Source: Comamonadaceae bacterium G21597-S1
Lineage (GTDB): Bacteria; Pseudomonadota; Gammaproteobacteria; Burkholderiales; Burkholderiaceae_C
Direction: 5' to 3'
DNA length: 64,000 nt
Assembly: GCA_027214345.1 (NCBI GenBank)
Contig: JAPWHR010000012.1
Coordinates: 1 to 64,000, forward strand
The notes beneath the pieces are model-generated. The model had not been told where the DNA came from. It saw nothing but the letters and a program-made list of their open reading frames with translations, and did no database searches. A program made the position numbers and the translations under genes. Within the stretch, counting starts at the first letter, position 1, and every line of letters starts with the position of its first letter. Below, one piece after another: positions 7,980-16,775 of this stretch.

Positions 7980-8942
7980 ATGGACCGACTGGACGCCATG
8001 ACCGTCTTTGCCGCGATCGCCGATGGCGGCAGCCTGTCAGCGGCCGGGCGGCAGCTTGGCATTCCGCTGGCCACGGTGAGCCGCAAGCTGGCGGACCTGG
8101 AGGCGCACCTCACGACGCGCCTGATCACACGCTCGACGCGCAAGTTGGTGCTGACCGATGCGGGGCGCGACTATCTGGCGGCGTGCCGCGCGATCCTCGA
8201 ACAGGTCGACGAGGCCGAACGCGCCGCGGCCGGTGCTTATGCCAACGTCAGGGGCCAGCTCGTGGTGGCTGCGCCGATCGTGTTCGGCCGCCTGCACATG
8301 GTGCCGGTGGCCGCGGCCTTCCTGGAGCAGCATCCCGAGGTCGACATCCAGCTGCGGCTCGGCGACCGCAACGTCAACCTGATCGAGGAGCATGTCGACC
8401 TGGCGCTGCGCATCGGCACCTTGCCCGACAGCAGCCTGGTGGCGACGCAGGTGGGCACGGTGCGTCGCGTCGTGTGCGCGAGCCCCGACTACCTGCGGCG
8501 ATTCGGTACCCCGGCCACGCTGGACGACCTGGCCGCGCACCGCTGCATCAGCTTCGAGGGGCTGGACGCGGCGACGACCTGGACCTTCGTCGGTGACGGT
8601 GGCGAGCGGCGGCCCGTGGACGTGCGGGCACGCCTGGCGGTTTCCACGGCCGACGCTGCCATGGCGGCGGCGAAGCTCGGCCTCGGACTCACGCGCGTGT
8701 TGTCGTACCAGATCGACGATGCCCTGCGGGCCGGTGACCTGGTTCGTGTGCTCGTCGACGACGAGCCGCCGGCGATTCCTGCAAGCCTGATCTATCCCGG
8801 CCAGGGGCGGTTGCCGATGAAGACGAGGGCCTTCATCGACTTCGCCGCGGGCCGGATTCGGGAGCGCCTGCACGGCATGGAAGCGGCTCTGGCGTCGCGC
8901 TCGGGTACGCGGCCGCGGCGCCCGACGACGAAGCGCCGGTGA
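7980..8942 (+). CDS. LysR-family transcriptional regulator
   Basis: A 320-residue regulator with an N-terminal winged HTH (about 1-60; SLSAAGRQLGIPLATVSRKLADLE) and a periplasmic-binding-protein-like effector domain (about 90-295). The C-terminal tail is short and basic (TRPRRPTTKRR). It belongs to the subgroup whose members often repress a divergent redox gene, and here it faces the AhpD-like/PNPOx pair across 126 bp. Effector unknown. Confidence 0.92.
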   Translation: MDRLDAMTVFAAIADGGSLSAAGRQLGIPLATVSRKLADLEAHLTTRLITRSTRKLVLTDAGRDYLAACRAILEQVDEAERAAAGAYANVRGQLVVAAPIVFGRLHMVPVAAAFLEQHPEVDIQLRLGDRNVNLIEEHVDLALRIGTLPDSSLVATQVGTVRRVVCASPDYLRRFGTPATLDDLAAHRCISFEGLDAATTWTFVGDGGERRPVDVRARLAVSTADAAMAAAKLGLGLTRVLSYQIDDALRAGDLVRVLVDDEPPAIPASLIYPGQGRLPMKTRAFIDFAAGRIRERLHGMEAALASRSGTRPRRPTTKRR

Positions 8943-8985
8943 TGCGCATGCCGCGGCGCCGAACCGCCCCGGCGCTCGACGGCCA

Positions 8986-9243
8986 TCACCCCCCGCTCAG
9001 CGCCAGCACCACCGCCACGAAATCCGTCGACTGCAAGGCGTGGTCAAGGTCGCGCGTACCTACGCCGTTGACGAAGATGCGCATGTTCGGCCGCAGATGG
9101 CCTTGTTCGTCGACGACGCGAAAACGGATGCCGGGGTAACGCCGGTCGAGGTCGTCGAACAACGCGTTCAGCGTGGCGCCGTCGGCGTCGACGCGGCTGG
9201 CGCCGGTGTAGTCGCGCAACGCGGCGGGAATCAGCAGCTGCAT
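8986..9243 (-). CDS. MoaD/ThiS-family ubiquitin-like protein
   Basis: An 85-residue beta-grasp protein ending in Leu-Ala-Leu-Ser-Gly-Gly. The terminal Gly-Gly is the feature of MoaD and ThiS that is adenylated and turned into a thiocarboxylate for sulfur transfer. NMRIFVNG (about 54-61) is the conserved central strand. The ATG at 9243 starts directly on the first strand (MQLLIPAALRDYTG). It follows the BNR-propeller gene by only 28 nt, so the pair is co-transcribed; no MoaE, ThiF/MoeB or Cys protease partner is visible nearby, which leaves its sulfur acceptor open. Confidence 0.85.
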   Translation of the reverse strand: MQLLIPAALRDYTGASRVDADGATLNALFDDLDRRYPGIRFRVVDEQGHLRPNMRIFVNGVGTRDLDHALQSTDFVAVVLALSGG

Positions 9244-9271
9244 GGCAGGGGATTGACGCGGTCGCTCGGCG

Positions 9272-10483
9272 TCAAGCCAGCTCGGCGACTTCCACCGCGT
9301 AGATTTCCGGCAGGTGGCGCGCGATGTTTTTCCATGACGCGCCTTCGTCATGGCCGATCCACAGTTCGCCGCTGGTCGTGCCCAGGTACAGCGCCGGTGT
9401 CGGCTGCGCGTCGGCGCACATCGCCTGGCGCTTGACGGTCCACCAGGCCTGGGCCTCGGGCAGTCCCTGGTCGAGCCGTTGCCAGGTCTTGCCGGCGTTG
9501 CGCGTCACGTAGGCGGCCGGTCGTCCGTCCGGGCTGGTGCGCGGCCACACGGTGCCGCCGTCCATCGGGAACACCCAGGCGGTGTCGGCGTCGCGCGGAT
9601 GCACCACCATCGGGAAACCGATGTCGCCCACGCGTTTGGGCATCTTGCGGCCGATGCGTTGCCAGGTGTCGGGCTTGCCCTCCTGGCGGTCGAGCCGGTA
9701 GATGCCGCAGTGGTTCTGCTGGTACAGCCGGTCCGGGTTGGTCGGGCACAGGCGCACACAATGCGGGTCGTGGAAGGTGACATCCGTCGGGTCGAAACCT
9801 TCGACCACCTCCATGCCGTCGACCAGTGTCGTCCAGGTAGCGCCGGCGTCGCGCGATTCGTGCACGCCGCCGCCGGACATCGCGAAATACAGATGGGCCG
9901 GGTCTCGCGGGTCGACGATGACCGAATGCAGCTTCGGGCCGTCCGGCGTGCCGTCCTGCGCGCTGCCCATCCAGGCGCGCAGCTGGGGGTTGTCGTTGAC
10001 GCCGGGCAGCGGGTCCCAGCTGTTGCCGCCATCGATGGAGCGGAACAGGCCTTGCGGCGAGGTGCCTACGTACCAGCTGTCGGGCTCGCTGGCGTGCCCT
10101 GGCGTGAGCCAGAAAGCGTGGTCGACGGCACGGGCTGGCAGGTCATGGGCCGGCTTGGCAAATGCCGGCGGCCTTGCCGCTTCCTTCCAGCTGCGGCCCA
10201 GGTTGGTGGAGCGGAACACGGTGGGGCCCAGGTGCCCGGTCCGGGCGGCGGCCAGCAGCGTGCGGCCGTCGCGCGGGTCGAGTTGCAAGTGGCTGATGGT
10301 GTGGCCCAGGAAATGGGGGCCGTCGCAGCTCCAGGTCTTGCGCCTGCGGTCGGACTGGAAGATCCAGGCGCCCTTGCGGGAGGCGACCAGCACCACGATG
10401 CGGCTTGCAGGGGAGGCCGCGGCGCGGGGCGGGGCGCTGGTCTTGTTGCGGCGGGAGACGGCGGGTGAAGGGCTCATGGGCAT
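9272..10483 (-). CDS. BNR/Asp-box beta-propeller protein (sialidase-like fold)
   Basis: A roughly 403-residue protein with repeated Asp-box turns (S/T-x-D/N-x-G-x-x-W): STNLGRSW, SIDGGNSW, SRDAGATW, TRNAGKTW and GHDEGASW, spaced as blades of a six- or seven-bladed propeller. Such proteins are often labelled glycosyl hydrolase or exo-alpha-sialidase, but no sialidase Arg triad or Tyr/Glu pair can be assigned, so I do not claim catalysis. No signal peptide is evident, suggesting a cytoplasmic location. Starts at 10483 and 10477 are both possible; the upstream sequence to 10582 is Pro/Ala-rich and not family-like. It is followed 28 nt later by a MoaD-like gene. Confidence 0.78.
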   Translation of the reverse strand: MPMSPSPAVSRRNKTSAPPRAAASPASRIVVLVASRKGAWIFQSDRRRKTWSCDGPHFLGHTISHLQLDPRDGRTLLAAARTGHLGPTVFRSTNLGRSWKEAARPPAFAKPAHDLPARAVDHAFWLTPGHASEPDSWYVGTSPQGLFRSIDGGNSWDPLPGVNDNPQLRAWMGSAQDGTPDGPKLHSVIVDPRDPAHLYFAMSGGGVHESRDAGATWTTLVDGMEVVEGFDPTDVTFHDPHCVRLCPTNPDRLYQQNHCGIYRLDRQEGKPDTWQRIGRKMPKRVGDIGFPMVVHPRDADTAWVFPMDGGTVWPRTSPDGRPAAYVTRNAGKTWQRLDQGLPEAQAWWTVKRQAMCADAQPTPALYLGTTSGELWIGHDEGASWKNIARHLPEIYAVEVAELA

Positions 10484-10684
10484 GCATCCGGTTGGGCCGC
10501 CCGCAGGCGGCGCAGTGGCAGGAGGAGGCGGGGCGGCACCTGCCCCGCGATGCGCGTGAAAAGCCGCGCGCATCCTGTCCACGACGATCGAGGCGGCCCG
10601 AATCAGACACGCATCGACGGCAGGCGGCCGCGCAGGGCGATCAGACCACGATCGCGCCCATGCTTCAAGTGGGCGGATCCGGCG

Positions 10685-11074
10685 TCAGGCGGCCGGGGCC
10701 TTGGGCCGGTGCAGGGCGCAGATCTTGTTGCCGTCCGGATCCCGCAGGTAGGCCAGGTAGAGCTTGCCGGCTGGGCCTTCGCGGAAACCTGGCGGGTCTT
10801 CGCAGGTGGTGCCGCCGTTGGCCAGCGCGGCCGCATGGAAGGCGTCGCCTTGTTCGGGCGAGGCCACGGTGAAGCCGATGGTGCTGCCGTTGCCATGGCA
10901 GGCGGGTTCGCCGTTGATGGGTGTGGTGATCGCGAACGTGCCGGTCGGGCTGCGGTAGAAATAGCGGTTCTTGTTGGCGACGCCCGGGGCGATGCCCAAG
11001 GTGCCGAGGGTTGCGTCGTAGAACTTGCGGGCGCGCTCGAGGTCGTTGACTCCGAGCATCACGTGACTGAACAT
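10685..11074 (-). CDS. VOC-family (glyoxalase/dioxygenase-like) protein
   Basis: A 129-residue single-domain vicinal-oxygen-chelate protein: two beta-alpha-beta-beta-beta modules, opening with FSHVMLGVNDLERARKFYD and closing with YLRDPDGNKICALH, which carry the potential metal ligands His and Glu/Asp seen in this fold. Members include glyoxalases, dioxygenases and antibiotic-binding proteins; the subgroup with GANKNRYFY-like centres is usually annotated glyoxalase-like and is uncharacterised. The start at 11074 is fixed by the first strand. It sits alone, 201 bp before the propeller gene, with a 7-bp GC hairpin (10528-10548) in between. Confidence 0.85.
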   Translation of the reverse strand: MFSHVMLGVNDLERARKFYDATLGTLGIAPGVANKNRYFYRSPTGTFAITTPINGEPACHGNGSTIGFTVASPEQGDAFHAAALANGGTTCEDPPGFREGPAGKLYLAYLRDPDGNKICALHRPKAPAA

Positions 11075-11285
11075 GTTTGTTGGCCTTTCTTGCCGGGTTG
11101 CGTGGGGATTGCGTACCGGCCCGCAGCCGGGCCGGTGGTCATCGGGTCGCCATGGTAGTGCAAGCCTGCGCTGCCGCTGTGCGAGGCAGGCTGTGGCCTT
11201 TCGGTTCCCGGGGGATGAACTTCCGCGCCGGTTGCTCCTCCAACGTCTTTTCGAGGAATCGGACGATCCGTCCGGGAGCAACGTG

Positions 11286-11789
11286 ATGTCTTGTGTCTAC
11301 CGATGGCGGGTCCTCGTGATCTGCTCGTTTTTCCTGACCGCCTGCGGCAGCTACCTGCCGCCGGCCGACCTGTCGAACATGAGCCGCGACCAGATCGTCG
11401 AACGGCTGGGGCAACCCGAGATGCAGCGCACGATGGCCGATGGCGGCTCGCGGCTGGAGTTTCCGACCGGCCCCAGGGGCAAGCAGACCTGGTTCGTCTA
11501 CCTGAATGCGGCTGGCGAAGCGCTGCGCTCGGAGCAGGTACTGACCGAGCAGAACTTCAACCGCATCACCCCCGGCATGACGCAGGACGCGGTGCGCCAG
11601 TTGCTGGGCCGCCCTGGCGAGATCCGCACACTGGCACGTTCCCGTGGCGTGGTCTGGAGTTACCGCTACGAAAGCCCGTTCTGCCAATGGTTCCAGGTCG
11701 AGATCGCCGCCGACCTGAGCGTGCGTTCGGCCGGGTACGGCGAGCCGCCGGAATGCGACCGGCCCAACGAGATCATCATCCCGAACTGA
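11286..11789 (+). CDS. Outer-membrane lipoprotein with BamE/SmpA-like repeats
   Basis: A 167-residue predicted lipoprotein. Residues 1-19 are a signal sequence ending in a lipobox (Leu-Thr-Ala-Cys, C20), so the mature protein is lipidated. The mature part holds two copies of an OmlA/SmpA-like alpha-alpha-beta-beta pattern: MSRDQIVERLGQPE followed by strands, then MTQDAVRQLLGRPGE followed by strands. BamE itself has one such domain and helps the outer-membrane assembly complex; two-domain forms are usually uncharacterised. The ATG at 11286 (or the GTG at 11283) places the signal peptide at the start; the longer frame from 11073 would bury it. It converges on the DinB gene. Confidence 0.8.
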   Translation: MSCVYRWRVLVICSFFLTACGSYLPPADLSNMSRDQIVERLGQPEMQRTMADGGSRLEFPTGPRGKQTWFVYLNAAGEALRSEQVLTEQNFNRITPGMTQDAVRQLLGRPGEIRTLARSRGVVWSYRYESPFCQWFQVEIAADLSVRSAGYGEPPECDRPNEIIIPN

Positions 11790-11816
11790 GCGCCGCGCGG
11801 CCGCGCCATGTGCGGC

Positions 11817-12416
11817 TCAGCCGGGCGGCCCCCAGAGCGCGGCTTCGCTGAAGCCCAGTTCGGCGAATTCCTTTTCGCGCAGCGGCGCATCCATCGCGCA
11901 GAAAAACTCGTCGAGTTGCGGCGGCGCCACCGGCGTGCCGGACAACATGGCGTGCACCTGGCCGCGGTGGTGGGTCTGGTGCTGGAACAGGTGGCTCAGC
12001 AGGCGCAGCCTGGTCTCGCGCTGCGGACCGTCGCGGCGCAGGATCGTGACCTCGCGCGCGAGTTCGTCGTCGCGCAGCGCCTGGCAGTAGCCGAGCAGCC
12101 GCCCATCGACCGCGCGCTGGGCCTGCTGCAGGGGTGCACAGGCGTCGAACGGCTCGGCGGGCGTGAAGAACGACGACACATAGTCCGGATGCGGCGGCTC
12201 GCCGCGGGCTTCGCGCTCCAGCGCGTCCACGTAGAACCAGTCCACGGTCACGATGTGGTTCAGTGTTGCAAGGATGGACGGGAAAAATCCGGTTCGCGGT
12301 GCCGCGAACTGCTCCGGGCTCAGTTGCGCGCAGGCGTTGAGCAACCGGTGGTTGGACCACGCGTTGTGATGGGCCATCGTGACGAGATGGTGCGACATCG
12401 GGTCGGCATGCGGCAT
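11817..12416 (-). CDS. DinB-family metal-dependent protein
   Basis: A protein of about 199 residues with the four-helix bundle of the DinB/YfiT superfamily. The three histidines that normally bind a metal are visible: one in LNHIVTVDWF and two in SHLFQHQTHHRGQ. Despite the name, most members are not DNA polymerases; they act as thiol transferases or are uncharacterised. Starts at 12416, 12398 and 12377 are in frame; HHLVTMAHHNAWSNHRLL is the first conserved helix, so 12416 or 12398 is likely. It is monocistronic and divergent from the symporter at 12611. Confidence 0.83.
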   Translation of the reverse strand: MPHADPMSHHLVTMAHHNAWSNHRLLNACAQLSPEQFAAPRTGFFPSILATLNHIVTVDWFYVDALEREARGEPPHPDYVSSFFTPAEPFDACAPLQQAQRAVDGRLLGYCQALRDDELAREVTILRRDGPQRETRLRLLSHLFQHQTHHRGQVHAMLSGTPVAPPQLDEFFCAMDAPLREKEFAELGFSEAALWGPPG

Positions 12417-12610
12417 GGTGACGGGGCTCCGGTCGGGTGGGCGGGCACCATCTGGCAGATGGGGCCGGCTATGGATGACATGGGTCAATTCGCATGGATT
12501 GTGGTGCCGCCGATGGGGCCGTGCAAGCGCTGTCCGGGCTACGATGGGCAAGCGGCCGGATGTCGTGCCCGACAGACCGCCGCGTATGTCTTTCTCCTGG
12601 AGCCGCCCCT

Positions 12611-13963
12611 GTGTTTGCATTGCCTGTTTCCACCCATCCCTCCATCGGCCGCCTGACGCTGCGCCTGAGCGGCTTCGTGCGCGGCCGCTTGTGGCTGCAG
12701 GTGCTGGTGGCCATGTTCGCCGGCATCGCCACCGGCATGGCCATCGGGCCCACCGGTGGCTGGTTGTCGCCGGCCATGGCGCAGTTGGCCAGCAACTGGC
12801 TGGCGATTCCCGGCTACCTGTTCCTGTCCATGGTGCAGATGATCGTGATCCCGCTGGTCGTGGCCTCGATCATCCTGGGCATGACGAGTTCGCGCGACAT
12901 GGCCCAGCTGCGCAGCATGGGCGTGCGCACAGGGCTGTTTTTCCTGTTCACGACGGTGGTCGCGGCCTTGATCGGCGTACTGGTGGCGCTGGCCGTGGAG
13001 CCGGGTGCGTATCTGCAGGTGGCGCAGATGCCAGTGGCCGTCACGACGGCCGGTGCGGACGCCGCGGGGGCGGCTCCATCCTTGTCCAGCCTGCCGGCGC
13101 AGATCGTGCGTGTGGTTCCGACCAATCCGCTGCAGGCCAGCGTGGAACAGAACATGCTGCAGGTCGTCGTGTTCGCGATCTTCGTCGGCGTGGCCCTGGT
13201 TACGATGGATGGCAAGCTGGCCCGCCCGCTGGTGGACCTGCTGGGCGCGGTACAGGAGGTCAGCATGGTGGTCGTGCGCTGGGCCATGTACCTGGTGCCG
13301 GCGGCAGTGTTCGGCCTGATGACGCAGCTCACGGCGCGCATGGGGCTCGACGCCCTGCTCGGCATGGGTGTGTACGTGCTCACCGTGCTCGGGGCCCTGC
13401 TGCTGGCGTTCGCCTTCCTGATGCTGGTCTATGCGCTGGGCCGGCGGCGTTCGCCGCTGGATTTCCTCAAGGGCAGCCGCGACGTGTTGCTGCTGGCGTT
13501 TTCCACCTCGAGTTCGGCCGCGGTGATGCCGCTGACGATCCGCACCGCCGAGGAATCGCTGGGCGTGCGCAAGGGCGTGTCGCGTTTCGTCATTCCGTTG
13601 GGCACCACGATCAACATGGCGGGCACCGCGCTGTACCAGGTCATCGCCACGCTGTTCCTGGCGCAGGTCTACCAGGTCGATGTCGGCCTGTCCGGGCTGC
13701 TGCTGGTCGTGGTGCTGGCCGTGGGCGCATCGATCGGCTCGCCGGGCACGCCCGGCATCGGCATCGTGATCCTGGCCATGATGCTGGGCACGGTGGGCAT
13801 TCCGGCCGAAGGCATCGCGCTGATCATCGGTGTCGACCGGGTGCTCGACATGAGCCGCACCACGCTCAACGTGGCCGGCGACCTGGTGGCGGCCAGCGTG
13901 ATCGACCAGGTCACGGCAGCGGCGCAGCCGACGGCAGACGCGGACAGTGGTGCGGTGTCCTGA
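12611..13963 (+). CDS. Dicarboxylate/amino acid:cation symporter (DAACS family)
   Basis: A 450-residue inner-membrane symporter of the GltP/DctA/SstT family. The diagnostic hairpins are all present: the Ser-rich HP1 (STSSSAAVMPLTI), TM7 with NMAGTALYQ, HP2 with GSPGTPGIGI, and TM8 with DRVLDMSRTTLNVAGD, whose Asp/Arg residues bind the substrate carboxylates. It takes up C4-dicarboxylates or acidic amino acids with protons or sodium. I favour GTG 12611 because GGAG lies 9 nt before it and the protein then has family length. The ATG at 12494 would add 39 residues with no similarity. Convergent with the antiporter at 13991, 27-bp gap. Confidence 0.9.
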   Translation: MFALPVSTHPSIGRLTLRLSGFVRGRLWLQVLVAMFAGIATGMAIGPTGGWLSPAMAQLASNWLAIPGYLFLSMVQMIVIPLVVASIILGMTSSRDMAQLRSMGVRTGLFFLFTTVVAALIGVLVALAVEPGAYLQVAQMPVAVTTAGADAAGAAPSLSSLPAQIVRVVPTNPLQASVEQNMLQVVVFAIFVGVALVTMDGKLARPLVDLLGAVQEVSMVVVRWAMYLVPAAVFGLMTQLTARMGLDALLGMGVYVLTVLGALLLAFAFLMLVYALGRRRSPLDFLKGSRDVLLLAFSTSSSAAVMPLTIRTAEESLGVRKGVSRFVIPLGTTINMAGTALYQVIATLFLAQVYQVDVGLSGLLLVVVLAVGASIGSPGTPGIGIVILAMMLGTVGIPAEGIALIIGVDRVLDMSRTTLNVAGDLVAASVIDQVTAAAQPTADADSGAVS

Positions 13964-13990
13964 CGCCGGCGGCACTGGCGCGGCGCGTGC

Positions 13991-15076
13991 TCAGCGCGGC
14001 CGCTGCAACAGGCTGACGGCCAGCGTCACGATGGTCAGCGGCATGACCACCGACACGATGATGTCGCTGAAGAAGTCGGTCCCGCCAAGGCGCTGCGACA
14101 CCATCACCAGATAGGCCGTATAGGCGACGTAATAACCCAGGAACAGCGCCGCCTCCCAGCGTGCGATGGTGCGCCCGCTGATGAATACCGGCAGGCAGGC
14201 CAGCGTGGTGGCCAGCATCACCCACAGGTCGACGCGCAGGATGTCCTCGGGCACGAGCAGCGCGCCGGCCGTGCCCAGGCTGGCGACCAGGCCGCCGAGT
14301 CCCACCACGCCCAGGATGTTGAACACGCAACTGCCCACCACGTTGCCGATCGCCATGTCGCGCTCGCCCTTGAAGCTGGCGGCGATCGAGGCGGCCACTT
14401 CCGGCAGCGAGGTGCCGACCGCGACGATGGTCAGGCCGATGACCGCCTCGCTCATGCCGAACCAGCGTGCCAGCGTCGTGGCTGCGGAGACCAGGGCGTT
14501 GGATCCGGCCACCAGCAGGACGAGGCCCAGCAGCACCAGGCCAAGTTGCGCCGGTACGCCGGCATCCCAGCGGCCGGGTTCGGCCGGATGCGGCAGGTCG
14601 TCGTCGGACAACGTGGCGGCACTGCCCGGGGCGGCCCGGGACTGCCGGACCAGGAACACGGTGTACGCCGCCAGCAACCCGAGCAGCAGGACGCCATCGA
14701 ACAAACCGATGTTGCCGTCCTGGCTCAGCGCGACCAGCAGCGCGGCGCAACCGACCATGATCGGCGCCTCCTGGCGGATCACCTGGCGGTGGACCGTCAG
14801 CGGCGTGATCAGGGCGGCCAGGCCGAGAATGAACAGCACATTGAAGATGTTGCTGCCCACGGCGTTGCCGACCGCCATGTCGGCGCGCCCGGACAATACG
14901 GCCGACGTGGTCACGGCCATCTCCGGCGCGCTGGTGCCGAAGGCCACGACGGTCAGCCCGACCACGAGCGGCGATATGCCCAGGCGCAGTGCCAGGCCGC
15001 TGGCACCGCGCACCAGTACCGATGCGCCAAAAACCAGTGCGACGAGGCCGGCAAGAAACAGCAGGGTGGTGATCAT
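13991..15076 (-). CDS. Calcium/sodium antiporter (CaCA family, YrbG-like)
   Basis: A 361-residue inner-membrane exchanger with ten hydrophobic helices in two inverted halves. Each half bears the CaCA alpha-repeat: GLTVVAFGTSAPEMAVTTSA (about 40-59) and GLTIVAVGTSLPEVAASIAA (about 213-232), with the Glu residues that bind Ca2+. A hydrophilic loop near 150-175 separates the halves. The family exports Ca2+ in exchange for Na+ or H+. Monocistronic. Confidence 0.9.
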   Translation of the reverse strand: MITTLLFLAGLVALVFGASVLVRGASGLALRLGISPLVVGLTVVAFGTSAPEMAVTTSAVLSGRADMAVGNAVGSNIFNVLFILGLAALITPLTVHRQVIRQEAPIMVGCAALLVALSQDGNIGLFDGVLLLGLLAAYTVFLVRQSRAAPGSAATLSDDDLPHPAEPGRWDAGVPAQLGLVLLGLVLLVAGSNALVSAATTLARWFGMSEAVIGLTIVAVGTSLPEVAASIAASFKGERDMAIGNVVGSCVFNILGVVGLGGLVASLGTAGALLVPEDILRVDLWVMLATTLACLPVFISGRTIARWEAALFLGYYVAYTAYLVMVSQRLGGTDFFSDIIVSVVMPLTIVTLAVSLLQRPR

Positions 15077-15221
15077 GGTGTGACGGGGCGGCTGGGCGGG
15101 TCGGAGTCGGCCATCGGGCGGATGGTGAACCCATGCATTGTGCGATACCGGTTGATCGGACCGGCATGGTCTGCGTCAAAACCCGCCATGCCGTGGCGTA
15201 TCCGGGCCGGCGGCCGGCGGC

Positions 15222-16745
15222 TCAGACCGCCGTCGTGGTGGCCGTCGTGGCCGTGTCCTTGCCCTCGCCCGGCGGGTGGGTGACGATGCTGCGCAACTCC
15301 GGCCGGGGCGCGCGTAGCGGCTGCAGATCGGGCCGCGGGCGCCGCAGCACCGGGTCGGCGGCGAAGGCCTGCTCCAGTGCCGCCGCGATGGCCAGCAGCC
15401 GCGCGTCGCCGCGCAGCGGGCCGATCAGCTGCAGGCTGAACGGCATTCCGGCTTCGTCGACGCCGCAGGGCAGGGCCAGGGCCGGGTTGGTGGCCAGCGT
15501 CGGGATGTAGGTCAGCGCCAGCCAGTGGTAGTAGTTGCGCATGGCCTGGCCGTCGATCGTCTCGGCGTACAGGGTAGTCCACGGGAACGGCGTGACCGGC
15601 GAGGTCGGCGCGACGATCAGGTCGAAGCGCTCGAACGTGGTGGCGAAACGCCGCGCGATGCGTGTCTGCGCCAGGTGGGCCCAGGCGCGATCGGCCAGCG
15701 TCATCGCGCCGGCCATCTCGATGTTGGCGCGCACATGCGGCGCCAGCGTGTGCGGCGCATCGCGCAGCGTGTCGGCGTAGCCGGCGTAGAAACTCTCGGC
15801 GCGCAGGATGTCGAACACCCGGTCGGCATCCGCGAGGTCCAGTGCGAGCGGTTCGCAGCGCACACCCAGGGCCTCGAGCGCGGCGACGCGTTGGCGCAGG
15901 CTGCGCCGGATCGCCGGGTCGACAGCGCAGATGCCGAAGTCTTCGGTGAAGCCGACGCGCAGCGTCGACAGGTCCACGGGCGCCAGCGGCGCGGCCAGCG
16001 AGGCCTCCGTGTACGACAGCGGATCGCGCGGGTCGATGCCGGTGGCGGCCTGCAGCATCAGGTGGGTGTCGGCCACGTCGCGGGCCATCGGGCCGAGCAC
16101 CGAGATCACCGACCAGCCCAGCGGGCGGGCGTCGTTGGCGACCACGCCCGGCGACGGGCGCAGGCCCACCACGCCGCACAACGCGGCCGGTATGCGCAAC
16201 GAGCCACCAGTGTCCGAGCCGGTGGCCAGCGGCAACATGTCCACCGCCAATGCGGCGGCCGAACCGCCCGACGAACCGCCGGCGTTGCGCGTCGGGTCGA
16301 AGGGGTTGCCGGTGGCGCCCCATACCGGGTTGCGGGTGTTGGCGCCGGCGCCCATGTCGGGCACGTTGGTCTTGGCGGTGACGATGGCGCCGGCCGCGCG
16401 CAGCCGCGCGACCAGCGTGTTGTCGTGCGCCGGCACATGGTTGCGTCGGCTCACCGTGCCGCTGGTGCTGAGCAGCCCGGCGGTATCCTGCAGGTCTTTC
16501 ACGCCCAGCGGCAGTCCGTGCAGCAGGCCCAGCGTGTCGCCGCGCATCACGGCGGCTTGCGCGGCGCGGGCGCCGGCACGGGCCCGCTCGAAGTCGGTCG
16601 CCGCGATGGCGTTGATGGCCGGGTTCAGCGCCTCGATGCGCCCGATGCAGGCGTCCATCAACTCGACCGGCGAGATCTCCCGCCGGCCGATCATGGCGCG
16701 CAGTTCGACGGCGCTGTGCGCCACCAGGTCGGAGTGGTGTGTCAC
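15222..16745 (-). CDS. Amidase (amidase-signature family)
   Basis: A 507-residue enzyme with the complete amidase-signature catalytic triad: K83 in GLPLGVKDLQDTAG, cis-Ser S158 in GGSSGGSAAA and nucleophile S182 in GSDTGGSLRIPA. The family hydrolyses amide bonds of aryl or aliphatic amides, or carbamoyl compounds; substrate cannot be read from sequence. There is no signal peptide, so it acts in the cytoplasm. It lies 30 nt downstream of a Bug-type binding protein and is the last gene of a TetR - Bug - amidase operon, which suggests that its substrate is the ligand captured by that protein. Confidence 0.92.
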   Translation of the reverse strand: MTHHSDLVAHSAVELRAMIGRREISPVELMDACIGRIEALNPAINAIAATDFERARAGARAAQAAVMRGDTLGLLHGLPLGVKDLQDTAGLLSTSGTVSRRNHVPAHDNTLVARLRAAGAIVTAKTNVPDMGAGANTRNPVWGATGNPFDPTRNAGGSSGGSAAALAVDMLPLATGSDTGGSLRIPAALCGVVGLRPSPGVVANDARPLGWSVISVLGPMARDVADTHLMLQAATGIDPRDPLSYTEASLAAPLAPVDLSTLRVGFTEDFGICAVDPAIRRSLRQRVAALEALGVRCEPLALDLADADRVFDILRAESFYAGYADTLRDAPHTLAPHVRANIEMAGAMTLADRAWAHLAQTRIARRFATTFERFDLIVAPTSPVTPFPWTTLYAETIDGQAMRNYYHWLALTYIPTLATNPALALPCGVDEAGMPFSLQLIGPLRGDARLLAIAAALEQAFAADPVLRRPRPDLQPLRAPRPELRSIVTHPPGEGKDTATTATTTAV

Positions 16746-16775
16746 GGTATGCGGCTGTGCCCTTTCGCGAGCAGC

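Noticed and set aside
9272-10483. A true exo-alpha-sialidase
   Set aside because: Asp boxes are present, but no sialidase Arg triad or catalytic Tyr/Glu pair can be placed and there is no signal peptide.
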